Positions 5,757 through 6,018 of a stretch of DNA of 6,018 bases are shown here, one piece after another. Within the stretch, counting starts at the first letter, position 1. Each line of letters opens with the position of its first letter. The notes beneath the pieces are model-generated. The model ran no database searches. It worked only from the letters and a program-made list of their open reading frames with translations, and had not been told where the DNA came from. The translations under genes and the position numbers were made by a program. This DNA comes from Paracoccaceae bacterium. GTDB taxonomy: Bacteria; Pseudomonadota; Alphaproteobacteria; Rhodobacterales; Rhodobacteraceae. The stretch covers positions 1 to 6,018 of the forward strand of contig JADZAO010000085.1 of the NCBI GenBank assembly GCA_020852535.1, in the 5' to 3' direction.

Positions 5757-5924
5757 ATGGCTAAACCGGCGACGATCAAGATCCGTCTAAATTCGACGGC
5801 GGGTACTGGACATTTCTACGTAACGAAAAAGAATGCCCGCACCATGACTGAGAAGATGACGGTTAAGAAATATGACCCTGTCAAGCGTCAGCATGTCGAA
5901 TACAAAGAAGGTAAGATCAAGTAA
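5757..5924 (+). CDS. rpmG: 50S ribosomal protein L33 (bL33)
   Basis: A 55-residue structural protein of the large ribosomal subunit that lies near the E site. The sequence begins MAKPATIKIRLNSTAGTGHFY and ends HVEYKEGKIK, which closely resembles L33 of Rhodobacterales as I remember it. It has no cysteine, so it is the zinc-independent form and not the form with paired CxxC motifs; this is the usual form in alphaproteobacteria. The start at 5757 has AAGGGGA (5743-5749) seven bases upstream. The gene stands as a single unit with its own promoter (5671-5698) and a strong terminator starting 26 bases after the stop. Its ribosome binding site can be folded into a hairpin in the leader. Confidence 0.97.
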   Translation: MAKPATIKIRLNSTAGTGHFYVTKKNARTMTEKMTVKKYDPVKRQHVEYKEGKIK

Positions 5925-5950
5925 GATCTGTTTTTTGGTTTATGTTACAA

Positions 5951-5980
5951 GGCCGCCCTTTGGGCGGTCTTTTGTATTTT
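5951..5980 (+). terminator. Intrinsic terminator of rpmG
   Basis: GGCCGCCC (5951-5958) pairs with GGGCGGTC (5962-5969), with one G-U pair, around the 3-base loop TTT, followed by the T-rich tract 5970-5980 (TTTTGTATTTT). A-T pairs at the base can extend the stem. This is a textbook rho-independent terminator. The remaining bases to 6018 show no feature. Confidence 0.9.
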
Positions 5981-6018
5981 TGCCGTTGAGCAAGGCGGGT
6001 TTTAGGTGCGGGATAAAA

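Overview
The window reads as chromosomal DNA of an alphaproteobacterium, most likely a member of the Rhodobacterales. The clearest signs are a 55-residue cysteine-free ribosomal protein bL33 of the alphaproteobacterial type, an alphaproteobacterial GatC/GatA pair, a divergent tadA / RluB-family pair, and a small outer-membrane-type lipoprotein ending in an Excalibur motif that resembles proteins I remember from roseobacters. No transposase, integrase, phage gene, tRNA or rRNA was seen.

Left edge (1-283): the leader-distal end of a CRISPR array with 32-base repeats of the subtype I-C kind. The window cuts through the first visible repeat and holds four complete spacers. The last repeat is degenerate, which marks the end of the array. 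No cas gene and no leader are inside the window; both, if present, lie to the left. Next comes a minus-strand RluB-family 23S rRNA pseudouridine synthase (311-1459) whose stop codon is 27 bases from the array. It is divergent from tadA (1596-2042), the tRNA adenosine deaminase that makes wobble inosine.

Middle: a 442-base stretch without a convincing gene (2043-2484) holds one terminator-like hairpin and weak promoter-like sequences. Then gatC and gatA overlap by four bases (2485-4247) and encode two of the three subunits of the tRNA amidotransferase GatCAB; gatB is not in the window. A lipoprotein with a C-terminal Excalibur motif follows (4304-5014), perhaps as the third gene of the same transcript.

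Right: rnpB, the RNase P RNA (about 5145-5547), has its own promoter and a perfect 11-bp P1 helix closing it. Then rpmG (bL33, 5757-5924) has its own promoter, a roughly 50-base leader able to form two mutually exclusive hairpins, and a strong intrinsic terminator.

The common theme is translation: rRNA modification, tRNA wobble modification, tRNA-dependent amidation, tRNA 5' processing and a ribosomal protein. These are ordinary core genes. The non-core items are the CRISPR array and, less clearly, the lipoprotein. I found no convincing new multi-gene system. The best leads are the pattern of decay in the terminal CRISPR repeat, the spacers themselves, and the possible two-state leader of rpmG.
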